Assembly (NCBI RefSeq): GCF_002288925.2
Contig: NW_022098031.1
Span: forward strand, 7,283,131 to 7,347,130
DNA: 64,000 bases
From: Delphinapterus leucas
Lineage: Eukaryota; Chordata; Mammalia; Artiodactyla; Monodontidae
Reading direction: 5' to 3'
A program made the translations under genes and the position numbers. Numbering within the stretch: the stretch's first letter is position 1; each line of letters begins with the position of its first letter. Of the stretch, positions 24,313 through 37,695 are shown piece by piece. Under the pieces are notes generated by a model. That model did no database searches. It saw only the letters and a list, made by a program, of their open reading frames with translations, and had not been told where the DNA came from.

Positions 24313-25238
24313 TATTCCGAAAGGCCTAGGAAGTAATTTTTTTATTCTTTTTCCCATCTTCTAGTTAAAAAAATGAGGATAGGAATAAGGGGGAAATCAA
24401 GTGGGAGTAATCTCTGGGGGCCTTATGAGGAAAAAATAATATAAGAGAACAGATGTGGAAGGAGAGACTGATTTGGCCCATGACAGTGACTTTGAAATGG
24501 AGGCCTTAGTGGACTCAGTGTAGATAAAGCTTTTAGACTTTGGTCATTTGTGTCTCTTTTGCCAAAACCACTTTCTTCACCGCTGCCCCCCCATTCCCTG
24601 GGCCTCTTCATTATCAAGTCTAATCTCCGTAAGGCAAGGAACATCCACAGTTCAGACTGGCCTGGAGAGGCTAACCAGTTAGGAGCAACATACCTACCAT
24701 GAAGAGCATGCATTACAACAACACTTTGCTTTCAGAAATATTGTTGACAGAGGTAAAAACAACAGAGCACTAGAATGTGTTCTGAAAAAGAAAAGGAGAG
24801 GTAATCACATAAAATTACAGTCTTTAATTTAAATAAGAGGAAATGCTTCAAACAACAGAAGATGTTTTCCATCTCAAGGTCTTATGGGAAAGGAACAAAT
24901 TAAAGGTATGGAAAGTGATTTGGGGTCCTAAACTCAGGCTCAGAAGGAAGAGCAAAGGACTTGAATAAAATCATATGAAGTATTGGAGAAATCGCTTCCT
25001 GGACAGAACTGTAGGGCACCTCCTGGGCCTGGATAGCCCACCTCAGTTAAAAATCTCAACAAGAAATCTCAAAATCAAGGCAATCCCACCCCCAGGGTAT
25101 CCACAGAGGTAGTGCTACATACATGCGGCCACTATAATTCCCTATGTAATTTTCTAAATGTACAGCTAATGTCTAAATTTTGTACTGACACGAAATTAAG
25201 CAAGAAGGTACAGTCCAAAAAGTGGAGGCATTTTGAAA

Positions 25239-25257
25239 ACAAAACAAAACAAAACAC
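25239..25257. repeat. (AAAAC)n simple repeat
   Basis: Four aaaac units. A similar short array lies at about 25530-25548. Confidence 0.9.
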
Positions 25258-26119
25258 TTCTGAGATTGTAATCTAGTCATGCACAAGACAGTGATGACTC
25301 AGTTGGGAAGATTTTTAGAAGAGGCACCTAAAGTGAAATCTAACTGATATCTAAAGGGAATCTCACAAGAGCGAAGTGATAGCATCCCATTTAACCCGGG
25401 TTCTGCAGCCAACTTGAAGAAGCTCCTGGCCAATGTTAGACATTCTGAGTACCAATAGGAATAAAAACGGCAATGGATTTAAACTTATCAAATATACTTA
25501 AATCCATGGGTCAAAATGATACTTAACTAAAAACAAAACAAAACAAAATAACTGGTCACTACATAGAGAACTGGCTCATTATGCCAGAGAACTGGCTCAT
25601 TATTTTTGATGCTGAAAAATGCAAGGAAACAGTCAAGCATTTATCCCGTCTCTCCTTAAGAACTGTATCACTGGGTCACCAAATAGTAAATGAGAGCAAG
25701 TTTCTCTTTGAAAAGCTATTTCTTTTATAAACGGAAAAGGATTGAATGAATCACCATTTGCAAGCTCTAGTGACAATAGATTTAGGCACTGAACAGAAAT
25801 AGCTGCAAATATCATAAAAAGAGAGACTATTCTTTATTTTATGTGTTCATATAGAGTCAACTCTGAAGCTAACTTGCTAAAAGGCCTTAAATTAAGCCTG
25901 TAGACTTGATTACCAATTTATAGGTGATAGAGAAGACAGAGGAACACATGAAAATGCAGAGTGGGGATGCAATCAGCAAAATCCAAACTGTGGGAAATCA
26001 TATAGGACAAACAACATCATTCTTTACCAAATAATTTGGAAAGAAATTTTTTTAATGGTGAAGAAGAAAACCAATAGTTTAAAAGTGATCGAAAAACACA
26101 TCAACCAACCACAGTGCAG

Positions 26120-26625
26120 TAATATCATTTGAATCTTAATTCAAACAAACTGTAAAAAAAAAAAAAGTGACATTTATGAGACAACTGGAAATCTGAACAC
26201 TTCTTGAGTATTTGATTTTTTTTTTTTTTTGGCCGCACTGTGCAGCTTAGGGGAATCTCAGTTCCCTGGCCAGGGACTGAAGCCGGGTCATGGCAGTGAA
26301 AGCCTGGGATCCTAACCACTAGACCACCAGGGAACTCCCCTGAATATTTGATATTATTGAGGAAATACTAATTTTAGGTCATCATGTTTAATAATGTCAT
26401 TTTTTAGATACACATAGTGAAGATTTTTTTGAAGAAATGATTTGATATCTAGAATTTACTTCAAAATAGTATGAAAGTTTGGTTGGGGACATGAATGAAA
26501 TAAGACTGACCATGAGTTAATAATTGCTGAGGCAGAGCAATGGATACAGGGACTTTGGTACATAGCTCTAGAGGTTTTTTTATATATTTGAAATTCTTCA
26601 TAATAAATAGTTAAAAAACTGAAGC
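26120..26625 (+). repeat. Old L1M-like 3' end, split by a CHR SINE
   Basis: The left part is gagacaactggaaatctgaacact. The right part has aatgatttgatatctagaatttacttcaaaatagta, then ctgaccatgagttaataattgctgaggcagagcaatgg, and finally ttgaaattcttcataataaa. The order matches an old mammalian interspersed repeat; assigning it to L1M is tentative. Confidence 0.5.
26217..26341 (-). mobile_element. CHR SINE, short variant (CHRS-like)
   Basis: Reverse-oriented: a poly-T, then ggccgcactgtgcagcttag ... actagaccaccagggaactc. It has a different body from the other copies. Target copies are gagtatttgat (26206-26216) and gaatatttgat (26342-26352). Confidence 0.88.
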
Positions 26626-26715
26626 AGGGACTAAGTTTTATTTATCTTTGTATCCCCAGCATGCATCATAAAACCTTCACATTGCAAATGCTTAAAAATA
26701 TTTGCTGAATAATGA
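26626..26715 (+). repeat. L2 LINE tail
   Basis: Reads atctttgtatccccagcatg ... aaatatttgctgaataatgaa, the L2 3' terminus. Confidence 0.7.
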
Positions 26716-26737
26716 ACTTCAAGGAAGGCAACATCTT

Positions 26738-26850
26738 TAGTCTCGGTTTCCTTCTTTACAAATGGTATTTACCTCCCAGGGTCATTGAGAGAAGAGAAAT
26801 GGATAGGTAGTTTGTAAACCATAAAGTGTCACACAAATGTGGAGAGCCCT
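26738..26850 (-). repeat. MIR SINE fragment
   Basis: Reads tctcggtttccttctttacaaatgg...cctcccagggtcattgagag, the reversed MIR core. Confidence 0.65.
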
Positions 26851-28856
26851 AAGGCTGAAGAACCAGAACTAGAATTCAGCAACCACATGTTCTGCACTTG
26901 TATTCTGACCTTGATTTGTTCCTTACACAGAGCCACTAAACTCATGGATAGATTCCAGCACATTCATTTTCCCCTTAGGGACAAAGTACCAAACAGTAGT
27001 GTAATTGCCAAGGGAAAGTTATTACTCTGTTCTGAATTATTTCCTTCATAAATCCCAAACCAGTCAAACAGGCTCTGTCACGAAAATGACAGGGTTGCTG
27101 TACAGTGATGAGAATCCCACATATGACTGCTCCATAAATCTGTGAGTATCCCAACCCTCCAAAGTCATTCTGAATCGTGTGTTTAAATCAGAAGTGGGAA
27201 GCCAGGCTGGCAGCCTGTTGGTCAACATTGTGGAAACAATGAAAATGAGGTGATTTACTCAGCTATCAGCTATAGAAATATCCCATCATCTGTCTTATGT
27301 AGATTGCACAACATGTGACAAGCATTTTGTTTTTCATTAAACATTTTCTGTTGCATCAAAGGAAAAAAAGTCTTTTCATTTGGTAATGATAACAATCATC
27401 CACATTTCTCTTAAATTCAATCATAGCTGCTACTAGCATGTCAAAAAGACAATTTCAAGCAACAATAGTGAATGAGAGAAAAGGGAGAGAGAAGGACACA
27501 CCTTCTGCTCATGCCATGCATTTTCTCCTTCTCTAATCTTAGTAAAAGATATTCATCTTATGGAGAAATGAAGTATCTAATCTAATTCTTTATGATTTAA
27601 AATGATATTTTCCTGCCTCTCATAATATTATACCCTATTCCAAATTAGAGTTTAAAGCCACTCAATGCCATTGCAGATGAAATGTGGAAGGTAAAAATAC
27701 CTTTTACTACCAATGAGATAGAAAAAAGGACTTCTACTCTATAATTCATTGTATAGAAAAGAGGATTAATACCTTGAAAAAGATAGTTGTGCCCCCTTGA
27801 AATCACCTTTTGGGGAAGCAGGCACGTTAGTGAGATTTTTGATAATTTGTTTCCATCGTAAGAATGCTAAATGATAATTTAAAGTAAGGACAAAGCTAAA
27901 CAAACTTGCTGAGCCACAAAGAGTACAAAGTCAATGGGTAGAAAGAGTATAAACAGTGTAAACTGTTAAGAGCATAAACAGTATAAACTAAAGAAACTAT
28001 GCTATCAATTTATTTGAGAATTCGTACCAAAAGGAATTTTAGATTTGAGACATTTTCAATTCTTGGAATTTAAGCACGTTGAAATACTTTTGAAATCATC
28101 TAACAACTATATAACAGATAATTTTTATCCTTTGGGACACTAACTTGTAGACAATTTATAAGACCTCCAGAGACAGAAGTTAGGGAGGGAAGTAGCTTCC
28201 TCTAATAGCTACATAGCTGTCCTGTCAATTTTAGCTTTAACTTCCAGTGTCACAAAATTCTGAAGATATACTATTTACACAGAAACATTTAATTAATCTG
28301 GATCCCCAACTCAGAAATATGTGACCTTAACCTTTCCTTGATTTTCTTTAATGTTGAAGATGTTCAAAAAAAACTTAGGAAAAGTAATGATAACGATGTT
28401 CTAACTCCTTAATGATGATTAGCAATTAGAGGACATTAATGGTATAGATTTACTGTGTTCTAACAATGACACTCATTAATTTTAATAACAGTCCTATAGT
28501 TAAGTCCTTGCTTACTGTCTGAAAATTTACCCCTCATTATCACTTGTAGGAAGTAATTTTTAAAAGTTGAAGCATTAATGAAAATACAAACAATACCAAA
28601 AAGTGCTAGCTAATTCAGAACAAGTATATATATTTACATTATCTTAAAATATTATTATATATACCATTTTTACAAGAATAATGTTTAAAATGTTTTCTAT
28701 TCTACTAAAATGTTTTCAATTTCCAACATTACTGAAATTGAAAGTGATATATAATTGTAAAAATTAGAAATATTTCTCCAGTAAAAGAACCACTTTTTTG
28801 AGAAGATAATTCCGGAATCTTAATTTAATAAAACTCATTATCATTATTATTATTAG

Positions 28857-29067
28857 TTTTTTTTTTTTTTTTTTAGTTATACGGGGGCTTCTCACTTTTG
28901 TGGCCTCTCCCGTTGCGGAGCACAGTTTCCGGACGCGCAGGCTCAGCGGCCATGGCTCACGGGCCCAGCTGCTCTGCGGCATGTGGGATCTTCCTGGACC
29001 GGGGCACGAACCCGTGTCCCCTGCATCGGCAGGCAGACTCTCAACCACTGCGCCACCAGGGAAGCCC
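28857..29067 (-). mobile_element. CHR SINE (young type)
   Basis: Reverse-oriented, from a T18-type tract to gcgccaccagggaagccc. It is inserted in a (tta)n-rich site whose copies, attattatta and attattattta, flank it. The open frames across it recur in every copy of this SINE and are not genes. Confidence 0.93.
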
Positions 29068-29924
29068 CATTATTATTTAATGTGCAATTATAGTACAATA
29101 ATAATTTTCATGAGAATCACATATTTAATATTAAAAAGTAAAAATTTAGGAGAAAGAAATGACAAAGGGTCAAAATCTTTTAAAAAACTTAGAGAGTTTT
29201 AGAAAAATAACAGAAAACTAGGACACTCCATATGACTAAAACACTCTTTAAAAACTTACACTTGCTCCTCTTTCTTTCAAAGTAACTATCTTAAAAGAAT
29301 TTTTTCTATGGATTTATCCATAGTTAAATCTGTATCCACTGAGTCCCTGATAAGGAAAAATAAGAAAATCATGAGACTTACACTTTCTAACTTTTATGCC
29401 CCTTCTAGATTTTTACCAGCTGAATTATTTCTAAATTTTCTTGGTTTAAAGATTTGCCTCTATTGTGTAACCTTAATTTCCTTGTTTCCTTTGTTCCATG
29501 TACAAGTGGATTCAAGACTTACCACCACTCCTTTGCATTCAAAGGTTAACTTGACTACGTAAAAGACTTTGTATTCTATCCACTGAAATATACTTTACTT
29601 ACAGAAATCTGAGCCAGTCTGAATTTTCCACTTTCTAGGTAACCTGTTCTGTTTAATTTTTAAAGCCTAAGGTATTCATCAAAATGTCTTAATATTAATC
29701 GCTCTGTGTAAGTGTTTTCCTTAAACACAGGGTTCCCTTTTAATCTACATGTTCACTTCTTTATTGTAAGAAAGTTTACTCTTCCTATCCTTTCAATTTT
29801 TTTTTATTTGCTTGCTTCTTTTTCATAAATATTAAGTGCACACACCACACACACATATACCAACATACAAACATACTGCATGTCTCTTGTTTACATTAAC
29901 ATTTTCATTGTTTTTTCCATTTCA

Positions 29925-30125
29925 TTTATCTAAATTATCTCCAGCTTATTCTCCATGTTGTCCCTGACTATGTTTTCCCCTGTGTCTATGTAATTTTTCC
30001 TGCTTCTAATATAGCTTTCTTTCTTGTAATGCCAGATCACTTTTATTCTTTTTGTTGCCTTATCTCTTTTTCTATTTTCTTTAAACTCTTGTCTCAAAAG
30101 AAACCACGTCTTTATTTTCATTCTT
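29925..30125 (-). repeat. Possible old L1/HAL1 ORF1 fragment
   Basis: The minus-strand frame KENRKRDKATKRIKVIWHYK...IVRDNMENKLEII is lysine/arginine-rich and has the look of an old LINE ORF1 coiled coil. The resemblance is weak and may be chance in an A-rich strand. Confidence 0.3.
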
Positions 30126-30376
30126 GGAAATCACATAGATGAGCATATGTGAATTTTTTGCTTGATGTTTTAGTCCTTCAGTTGTTACTATGATTCTTAA
30201 CTATCTTTCCTATGGTATCTTTCCACAGTTTTATGGCTTTCAGGATGGTATATGTTTGAATTTCACTCATATTTGAAAAGGGTAGTCCTATCTAACAAGT
30301 AGTTGCTGATGGGTTGTGGCTAAAGAGCAATCATACTGAATAGACTGGGACAGTAGCAGTTTACATTTAGTGGTGT

Positions 30377-30504
30377 TGTTATTTCAGACCTGGTTCTAAT
30401 CAAATCAGTGGTTCCATCTGTTTAGGGGTATATTTCTGCTTGTTATTTCAGACTTGGTTCTAATCAAATCAGTGGTTCCATCTGTTTAGGGGTATATTTC
30501 TGCT
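30377..30504. repeat. 64 bp perfect-phase tandem duplication
   Basis: The unit tgttatttcagacctggttc...tatttctgct occurs at 30377-30440 and again at 30441-30504 with a single C/T difference (gacctgg/gacttgg). It is very recent, and neither copy lies in a known repeat. Confidence 0.97.
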
Positions 30505-33108
30505 CCATAGTCTCTTTCAGAATATGCTGGAGAGCTGTGTGATTCATAGTTCATCCTTGCATATGGAAGGTTCTTGTTGTGGAGATTTAGCATTTAATTG
30601 TCTCTCTCCAGCTGTCTCAATTAATGTTGCCAAGCCAACTGCCATATATATTTCTTCCCCACCCCACTATTTCTGGCCCCTGCTTCCTGCAAAAAGTGGG
30701 AGTTTGCATGTCTTCTCTTTAAGGCCTGAATTTGTTTCCTGCTCTTCCATGTAGAGAAAGATTCGGCAATGTAACCCATCATGCCTCCAGATTCCATTAT
30801 TCCAAATAAGACCATCCCTTCATGGATGTGCCTTTCATTTTTAAGATTTCTGTGTCCCATAGACGGTCTGTAAATACTTTCATCCATTTTCAGAATCCTT
30901 CTGTATTTGGGCCCATAATTCAGTGTATTTGTCAATCGTTCTTTATTTTTTTCTTCCTTTTTTTGGTTATTGGCAGTTGGTGTTGGGGAAGCAGGGAAGT
31001 AGAAATACATATATTTTATTTCCTTCAACTGAACATTTTTTTAAACAAAAGCATAATAAACAAACAAAAACTGGTCCTGCTAATCTGGGTCTTGAGAATG
31101 TTGTGTTGAAGCCAGTGTTCTCATGTATTTCTGGTAGCATATTCAGTTGGTATCTGTTGATTATTCAGCTTGCTCCTGACCAAATCAATTTTTTTCATCC
31201 TGAGGACACAACCAGATTTTCTTTACCTGATTCCCTCTCAGTTAGGTATTACCATGTAATTGATTTCTACCAAAAGAGAGTGAGCATATCCAGACTGGCA
31301 TTTTAAAGCTTATTGTATGTTTCTCCATGCCCTGTCCCATTCCATCTTGCTGAAATAGAGCCAAACCCAAGTTCACCAATGGGCTGCTTTTTAAGGATAA
31401 CAACCCTTGGTCTACTTGATAGTAAGTCGTTTCAAATAGGAATATAACTCAGGAGATGAGCTTAAATCCAGTTCTCCTGTTGAAGGCTGAAGAACACAAG
31501 ATAATCCCCGATATGTCAAAGAGATACAGAGAATCTGAGAACTAAGTCTCAAAAATATTGTGGGAGTGGGTATGCCTAAAAAAAAAAAATAAGAAGGTTA
31601 CTAAGGTTTTAAGGGGGTTCTGTTTCCAAAGATGATATAATCTTAGACTAAAAGCATGTATAACTATTTAAGACTTAAAACAACCCTTAGGCACTCAACC
31701 TTCTACAGGCTTGGAAGTGGAATGATAAAACTGTGTGGTGCCCAAGGAAACAACTATGTGCCCACGACTCACCTCACATATGTTCATGGAGGATGATGGA
31801 AAAGGAAGAGTCTCTCAAAGGGCAGATCCAGACTACTAGGAAAAACTGACCAGGAAGCTATGCTCAAAAAGCAAAATCAGAATTATTTAATCAAGAAACT
31901 TTGTCCATCACCAAGAGTTCTTCTCAATGGCTCCTATTTTTCCATTTTTCCCTCTCTTGAATGGCAGATTTTATTCTGTCCCAGCCCCACCACTGAGAAT
32001 CAGCTGTGTGAGAGACAATCAACTTATTATTTCCTCGGATTTTTTTTTATTTTGTAGAGATCTGTCCTTCACTTGGAGATACTGGGCTTGGAGCTGGTTT
32101 GTATTCAAAAGATTAAATTTCAGAAAGTATCATTTGAATTCCCCATTTGCTGACCAAGAATATAAAGCAAACAAAAAATCAGCATTTCATTTATTAAAAA
32201 GGAAAAAAAATAGATGGCAATCCCATCTATCAGGAATTTTTCTCTGGTATCAGGTAAAGTTTTCTTGAAGATTTTCCAATGTAAAGAAGCAGTGTAGGAA
32301 TTTAGTTGAAACATTTGGAAAACAAAAGTGGCTGAAGACCATGTTGATTCTAGTTAAATATAGAGATATGGTCACTGATGTTACGCTCTGGTAATTAATA
32401 ATTGTAAATCAACTAATGTGTTTTCCACTGCATGCTAGGTATATTACACAATCCATTTGTGGAGGCAAAAGGTGGTTAAGTATACTTAATTTTGCTTGTA
32501 CAATTAAATAATTATTACTTGGTAATTTTCTGAGGTAAATAGTGTTTTTAAGAAGACTGTATTTCAAGAACAAGAAGAGATTAGAACAGTTTTTCTCTCC
32601 TTTACCTCCTCAGTTGAGGCATGTAGATTAGGAAGAATAGCATACTAGTTGTTTTAAATAAGCCTTTTTTATAACTTCTATTTTAAAATATATGTTTAAA
32701 AGTCCCATATAACTTATATTTTAGAATATACACACATAGACACACACACCCTTCTCTTACTTTTCCTAAAGTACAAACTGCTATTGACTCATGAATAAAA
32801 TGTAAAAAGGACCCCCCAAAATTGTTAATAGTTAAAAATGAAATGTATGCACTGTAATATTCTAAACATGGACCCAACAATAAGAAACGATCTCAAGTTC
32901 AATGAGGCCTGATGGAGAGAAACATCTGTATTTCCACGTATCAGTACGTTCCCACATAGCAGTGTATAACTAGAGACACATTATATTCTCCAGAGTGACA
33001 GATTTTTACTTTCCTATAGTGCTGCCCCATTAGTGACGTAATCAGATAAATATGGTTTAAAACTGGATCACATAAAAAGTCAAACTGGTTGGCAAAGGGA
33101 ACATTTCT

Positions 33109-33156
33109 AAATGGCTTTTCTGTATTAGCAGGAAATGGCTTTTCTGTATTCGCAGG
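33109..33156. repeat. 24 bp tandem duplication
   Basis: The unit aaatggcttttctgtattagcagg (33109-33132) is repeated at 33133-33156 with one A/C difference. Confidence 0.96.
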
Positions 33157-33269
33157 TAACGGTAACTTGGTGAAGCCAGAATTTGGACATTCTTTTTCTA
33201 TCTAGAGATTTGAAATCTGAGCATGCCTCTTAATCCAAAATTGGGAGCAAATTTTCATAATGGCAAGAA

Positions 33270-33319
33270 ATTACTTTTTAAATTTAAATTTCACATTACT
33301 TTTTAAATTTAAATTTCAC
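33270..33319. repeat. 25 bp tandem duplication
   Basis: The unit attactttttaaatttaaatttcac is present twice, identical, at 33270-33294 and 33295-33319. The unit itself contains the palindrome aaatttaaattt. Confidence 0.96.
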
Positions 33320-34439
33320 AAAGATGCTACCACGTTAACTTTTCCATTTTGATTTCTTCACGTTTGTGTTCCTCTTCTACATGGATCTATTGCAGTCACT
33401 TTATTTTGAGATCTCTTTGAAGATTATCCTGAAATACCATCTACTGCTAACATGTTTGCGATCTATTACCATATAATGGTGGACACAAGTGTCATGATAT
33501 TACATGTGTGATGTTACTTGTTTCCTCCTTCCAGATGTTTTTCAAAGATCACCCTAAATTCTCAAATGCCGCATCTTCCATGAAGCATTAGGAGATTGTG
33601 AGTATGCCATCCAAAAGTGATCCCTCTTCCCTTAAAAACACTGTGCCCTTAAACCACCTAACATTTATATTAGATAAACATTAAATCCTTTAGACCTTAA
33701 TGCATTACACTAGATAAAATTTTCCATTAGATAATTGTGAGATTATAATCTCTCTCTAAATTCTAAGGCATTTGGGAATATGCTGTTAAATTTTGTACTT
33801 CATATGTTTAATATATGTAGTTCATTATGTTTAATATAGTGCACTTTCACAGCAGATTCCTCATAAACATTTGCTTAGTGAACAAATGAAACACATACAT
33901 TTCTAACAACCATTACTTGATAAAAAATTAATTTTGTTGTGAATGTTGTTTTTAAGAGATTCCTCGCTGCTGTCAACATCACGAAGCTGCATTTATCCAG
34001 ATATATTTGCACCTCTTTGATCTCCTTAATTCTCAAAACTACTAAATTTAATATTAACATTCAACCATGATATTTAAAATTACATGCTTCATATTGGAAG
34101 AATTATTCTAAATTACAGTAGTATTTTTTCTCAAAAGAAAGCTAAGAAAGAGAATGTTATAGACAAAGACAAATTAAGATGAAAACTGAGTCAACAACTT
34201 CAACAAACTACATTCAGATTAAAACTTGGGTATACATTTTATACTTCAGTACAGTGGTACGCATTTCTAATAAAATATATCCTGAATAATTTGTTTTAAA
34301 TTGAGGTAAAACTAACGTAAAAACCTATCCTGGATTAACTACTTTTCTAGCCCTAAAGCCTCAACTCAATATCATATGTCTCTTGAATGTCATGACAGAT
34401 CCCAGTCTGTTATGGAATGTCATATAATAACAGAAAATA

Positions 34440-34670
34440 TTGATTGAGCGCTTATTGGAACTGGAGCTACATAGAACTTTTATTTAATTACATGATCTCA
34501 CTTAATATTCACACTAAAACTCTGATGTGGATACTCTTTTATCCACATTTTGTAATTGAGGAAACTAAGGCTAAAAGTCAGTAACTTGCTCAAGGTTACA
34601 TTTTTTGTTGCAGCTGGGACTAATATCTATATTTAATTCTGCAGTCAATGATCTTAACCACTATAATTTT
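34440..34670 (+). repeat. MIR SINE
   Basis: Nearly complete: attgattgagcgcttattgg, atgatctcacttaatattca, tgaggaaactaaggctaaaa, tgctcaaggttaca and atcttaaccactataat in forward order. Confidence 0.85.
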
Positions 34671-35109
34671 CTAAACAAAATTAGAGAAGAGAGAGCAATT
34701 ATTTTTTTAAAAATAATTATTTCGTAAACTTATTTTGGTCTAGAGAATAGAATAATATAAAAACTGAAATTAATAATATCACTTTTAAAATTAGCCATGC
34801 TAGAAATACTCTCATATTATTCTTGGGAGAAATTTGCCAATATTTAAGAGCAACTTGACAATCTGTTTCAATGATTTTAACCATGGACTCAAAAATTGAA
34901 GTTCCAAAACTATATCTTAGTAAACAGTAAATAAATAATAAAACTGCATGCACAAATATATTTGTCAGAATTATTCATAAGTGAAAGTTTGAAAGCATTC
35001 TTAATTTCCAATAATATAAATATTTTAAGTTAGTTATGGTATATATAACCATAAAGAAGAATATTAGAGAGCATTTCAAAATTATTAAGATAGGGAAATA
35101 AAATGCATA

Positions 35110-35725
35110 AAGATTGAAAAGGAAGAAATAAAACTATAGGTATCTCCAGATGACATTACAATGTTTGTAGAAAACCTTTAAAGGAAACTATTAAATAGCT
35201 ATAAGAAATAATAATGAAATTTGTCAAGGTTGCAGAACATAAGGTCAATATACAGAATTCTTATACCTCAATAATAAAACAACTCAATTTTTTTAAATGG
35301 ACAAAAGATTTGAACAGATATTTCACGAAAGAAGATACAGAGATGAAAAATAAGTGCATGAAAAGATTCTCAACATCCTTGATCACTAAAGAAGTGCAAA
35401 CTAAATCAATAATAATAAGATAAATTCCACACACAATATAATGGCTAATGTTAAAAAGACTGGCAATACTAAGTGTTGGTGAGAATGCAAAGCAAATGAA
35501 ACTGTCATGTATTGCTTGTTGGAATGCAAAGTGGTCCAGTCACTTTGGAAAACAATAGGGTAGTATCTAATAATCTTGCCAGACAACCCAGCAAGTCCAC
35601 TCCTAGGTATTTATTAAGAGAAAGGGAAACATAATCACATGAAGATGTTTATGCAAATATTCACAGCAGCATTATTCATAATAAACTAAAACTGGAAGCA
35701 ACCCAAATGTTTAAAAAATATAAAT
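35110..35725 (+). repeat. Old L1 ORF2 3' fragment
   Basis: Recognisable ORF2 text: tggacaaaagatttgaacag, agaatgcaaagcaaatgaaactgtcatg, ttggaatgcaaagtggtcca, ctcctaggtatttattaaga and attcacagcagcattattca. It is heavily mutated and older than the two long L1 copies. Confidence 0.85.
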
Positions 35726-35889
35726 GTCTGTTTTTTCTTGCTATTACTGCTTAATGAGTAACTATTTTCCAGGAAAACATCTGTAAGGGTCTGTATCTCT
35801 GGCATGCAAACCTCTGCCATCCAGGAGGCTACCAAGGTGCCCCGGGGCATCTCTTGTTCTTCACCAGGTAAATGGCCATATTATAGTTC

Positions 35890-36605
35890 TCAACAGCTTT
35901 CTAAATAGAGTTTGTCTTAATTGCTCTCCTAACTACTTTCCCTGCTTCCACTCTGGCTTCCTCACAGTATATTCTCAATAAAACAGCCAGAGTGATCCTA
36001 CAAGAACATGTCTGAGCAGATCACTCTTTTGTTCAAAACCCTCCCAGTGGCTTTCCCTCTCACTCTCAATAAAACCCCCAACTCTTACAATAGTCTATAA
36101 GATCTTACATGGTCAGCGCTGTTACCTCCCTCCCTAAATCATCTCATCTTGCTAAACCCCTTACTCACTCCATTAGAGCCACATCTGTCTATTTGCTTTC
36201 TCTTGGACATGCCACACACATTCTACCTCAGGGCCTTTGCACGTGCTGTTCCTCTGTCTGGAATGCTCTATTCCCAGATGGCTCCCTTATTTACCTTTGT
36301 AACATAAATAACAACTCAAATATCAACTGAAAAACAAGAGCTTCCCTGACCACGATATTTAAAATAAACTCCTTCTCTGTTAGCCTTCTCCAAACTCTCC
36401 CATTCTTTTTGCTTTTTATTTATTTACTCTGAAAGTATCACCACCTGACAAATTTTTACTTGCTTGATAAACTAACTGTAATCCTATCCACTGTAATATA
36501 AGCAGAGACTTTGGCTCTTTTATTCACTACTATTTACTCTAGTGTCTATAATACTGCCTGGTACATAGTAGGTGTTTACTAAATATTTGTTGAATTAATG
36601 AACTG
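35890..36605 (+). repeat. Long L2 LINE 3' fragment
   Basis: Well-kept L2: tggctttccctctcactctc, tctcttggacatgccacaca, ctcagggcctttgcacgtgctgttc, gagcttccctgaccacgata, gcctggtacatagtaggtgt and tttgttgaattaatgaa. It is the longest and best-preserved L2 in the window. Confidence 0.92.
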
Positions 36606-37301
36606 TCACATTGTGGACAGGCCACATGGGATCACCATTTCCATCCCTATCTATGTATATTTTTAACTCCCATGTATCTTCAAATGTGCAAAGCTGTTAC
36701 TATACAACTGGAAGACATTGCTGACTAACTTTGTGTTACAGAACTTTCCATTTGTGAATTATTCTTACTAATGAGCATCAGAAATTGAAATAAAAAAGGT
36801 CAACCCACTAAAATTATTTTGACGTACTTGCTCCTCATGTTTTTCATTATTTTCATTTTGCCTGTTTATGAAAGATGTTCTCATATCACTTATCTGCTGA
36901 GAATAAGGAGAACACACAGTTCATTTTAATGTCATGTATATATGCTTTAGAAAATAATTAACTTATCTGGAATGAAAAACAGATATTGAATGATGACATA
37001 CAAACCAGGTAAATAGCTATTGAAAGTTTTTCCTACTGGTTTCTATACATTCTATAAAGTACAGACTAACAAATAAAGAACATATGTTTCTACCTTACTC
37101 TGAATTTGGCATATCTTTGAAGTAAATAAATATTTGAAAATGTCTTCACCAACACTTGGAACTTTCTATTGTTATATGTGACAATTATTTAGTATTTAAT
37201 TCATGTTCATATTTTATCTCAATATCTTCCTTTCGCTAAGAAAATCAATTGAATTTATTTTAACTAAACATCAGCTATGATTCTTGACTTTTAAAATTCT
37301 G

Positions 37302-37695
37302 GGGACTTCCCTGGTGGTCCAGTGGTAAAGAACATGCCTTCCAATGCAGGGGACGCGGGTTCGATCCCTGGTCGGTGAACTAAGATCCCACATGCCGTGG
37401 GGCAACTAAGCCTGCGTGGAACAACTACTGAGTTCGTGCGCCTCAACAAGAGAGCCTACATGTCGCAAACTACAGAGCCCACGCACCCTGGAGCCTGCGC
37501 ACCACAACTGGAGAGAGAAAAAATCCACATACCACAACTAGAGGGAAGCCTGTGCACCACAACAAAGAGCCTGTGCCGCATCGAAAGATCACGTACACCT
37601 CAACGAAGACCCCACATGCCACAGCCAAGACCCGACACAGCCGAAAAAACACAGAAAATAAATAAATAAATAAATAAATAAATATAATAAAAAAT
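37302..37695 (+). mobile_element. CHR SINE, long subtype
   Basis: Head gacttccctggtggtccagt with box B ggttcgatccctggtcgg, then an extended body of repeated 'agagcc...caccacaac' phrases (37480-37640), then (aaat)n. Target copies are aaaattctg at 37293-37301 and 37696-37704. At about 390 bp it is the longest SINE here. Confidence 0.92.

Noticed and set aside
30621..31306. Overlapping frames of 95-135 codons on both strands
   Set aside because: Different frames on both strands overlap, with low-complexity composition and no recognisable domain; chance openness is more likely.
35755..35885. Possible plus-strand exon ending ctcttgttcttcaccag|gtaaatgg
   Set aside because: No open frame or acceptor supports it, and it sits between an L1 and an L2 fragment.
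37480..37640. CRISPR-like spaced repeats
   Set aside because: The recurring phrases are irregular and unequally spaced inside a SINE, and the genome is mammalian.
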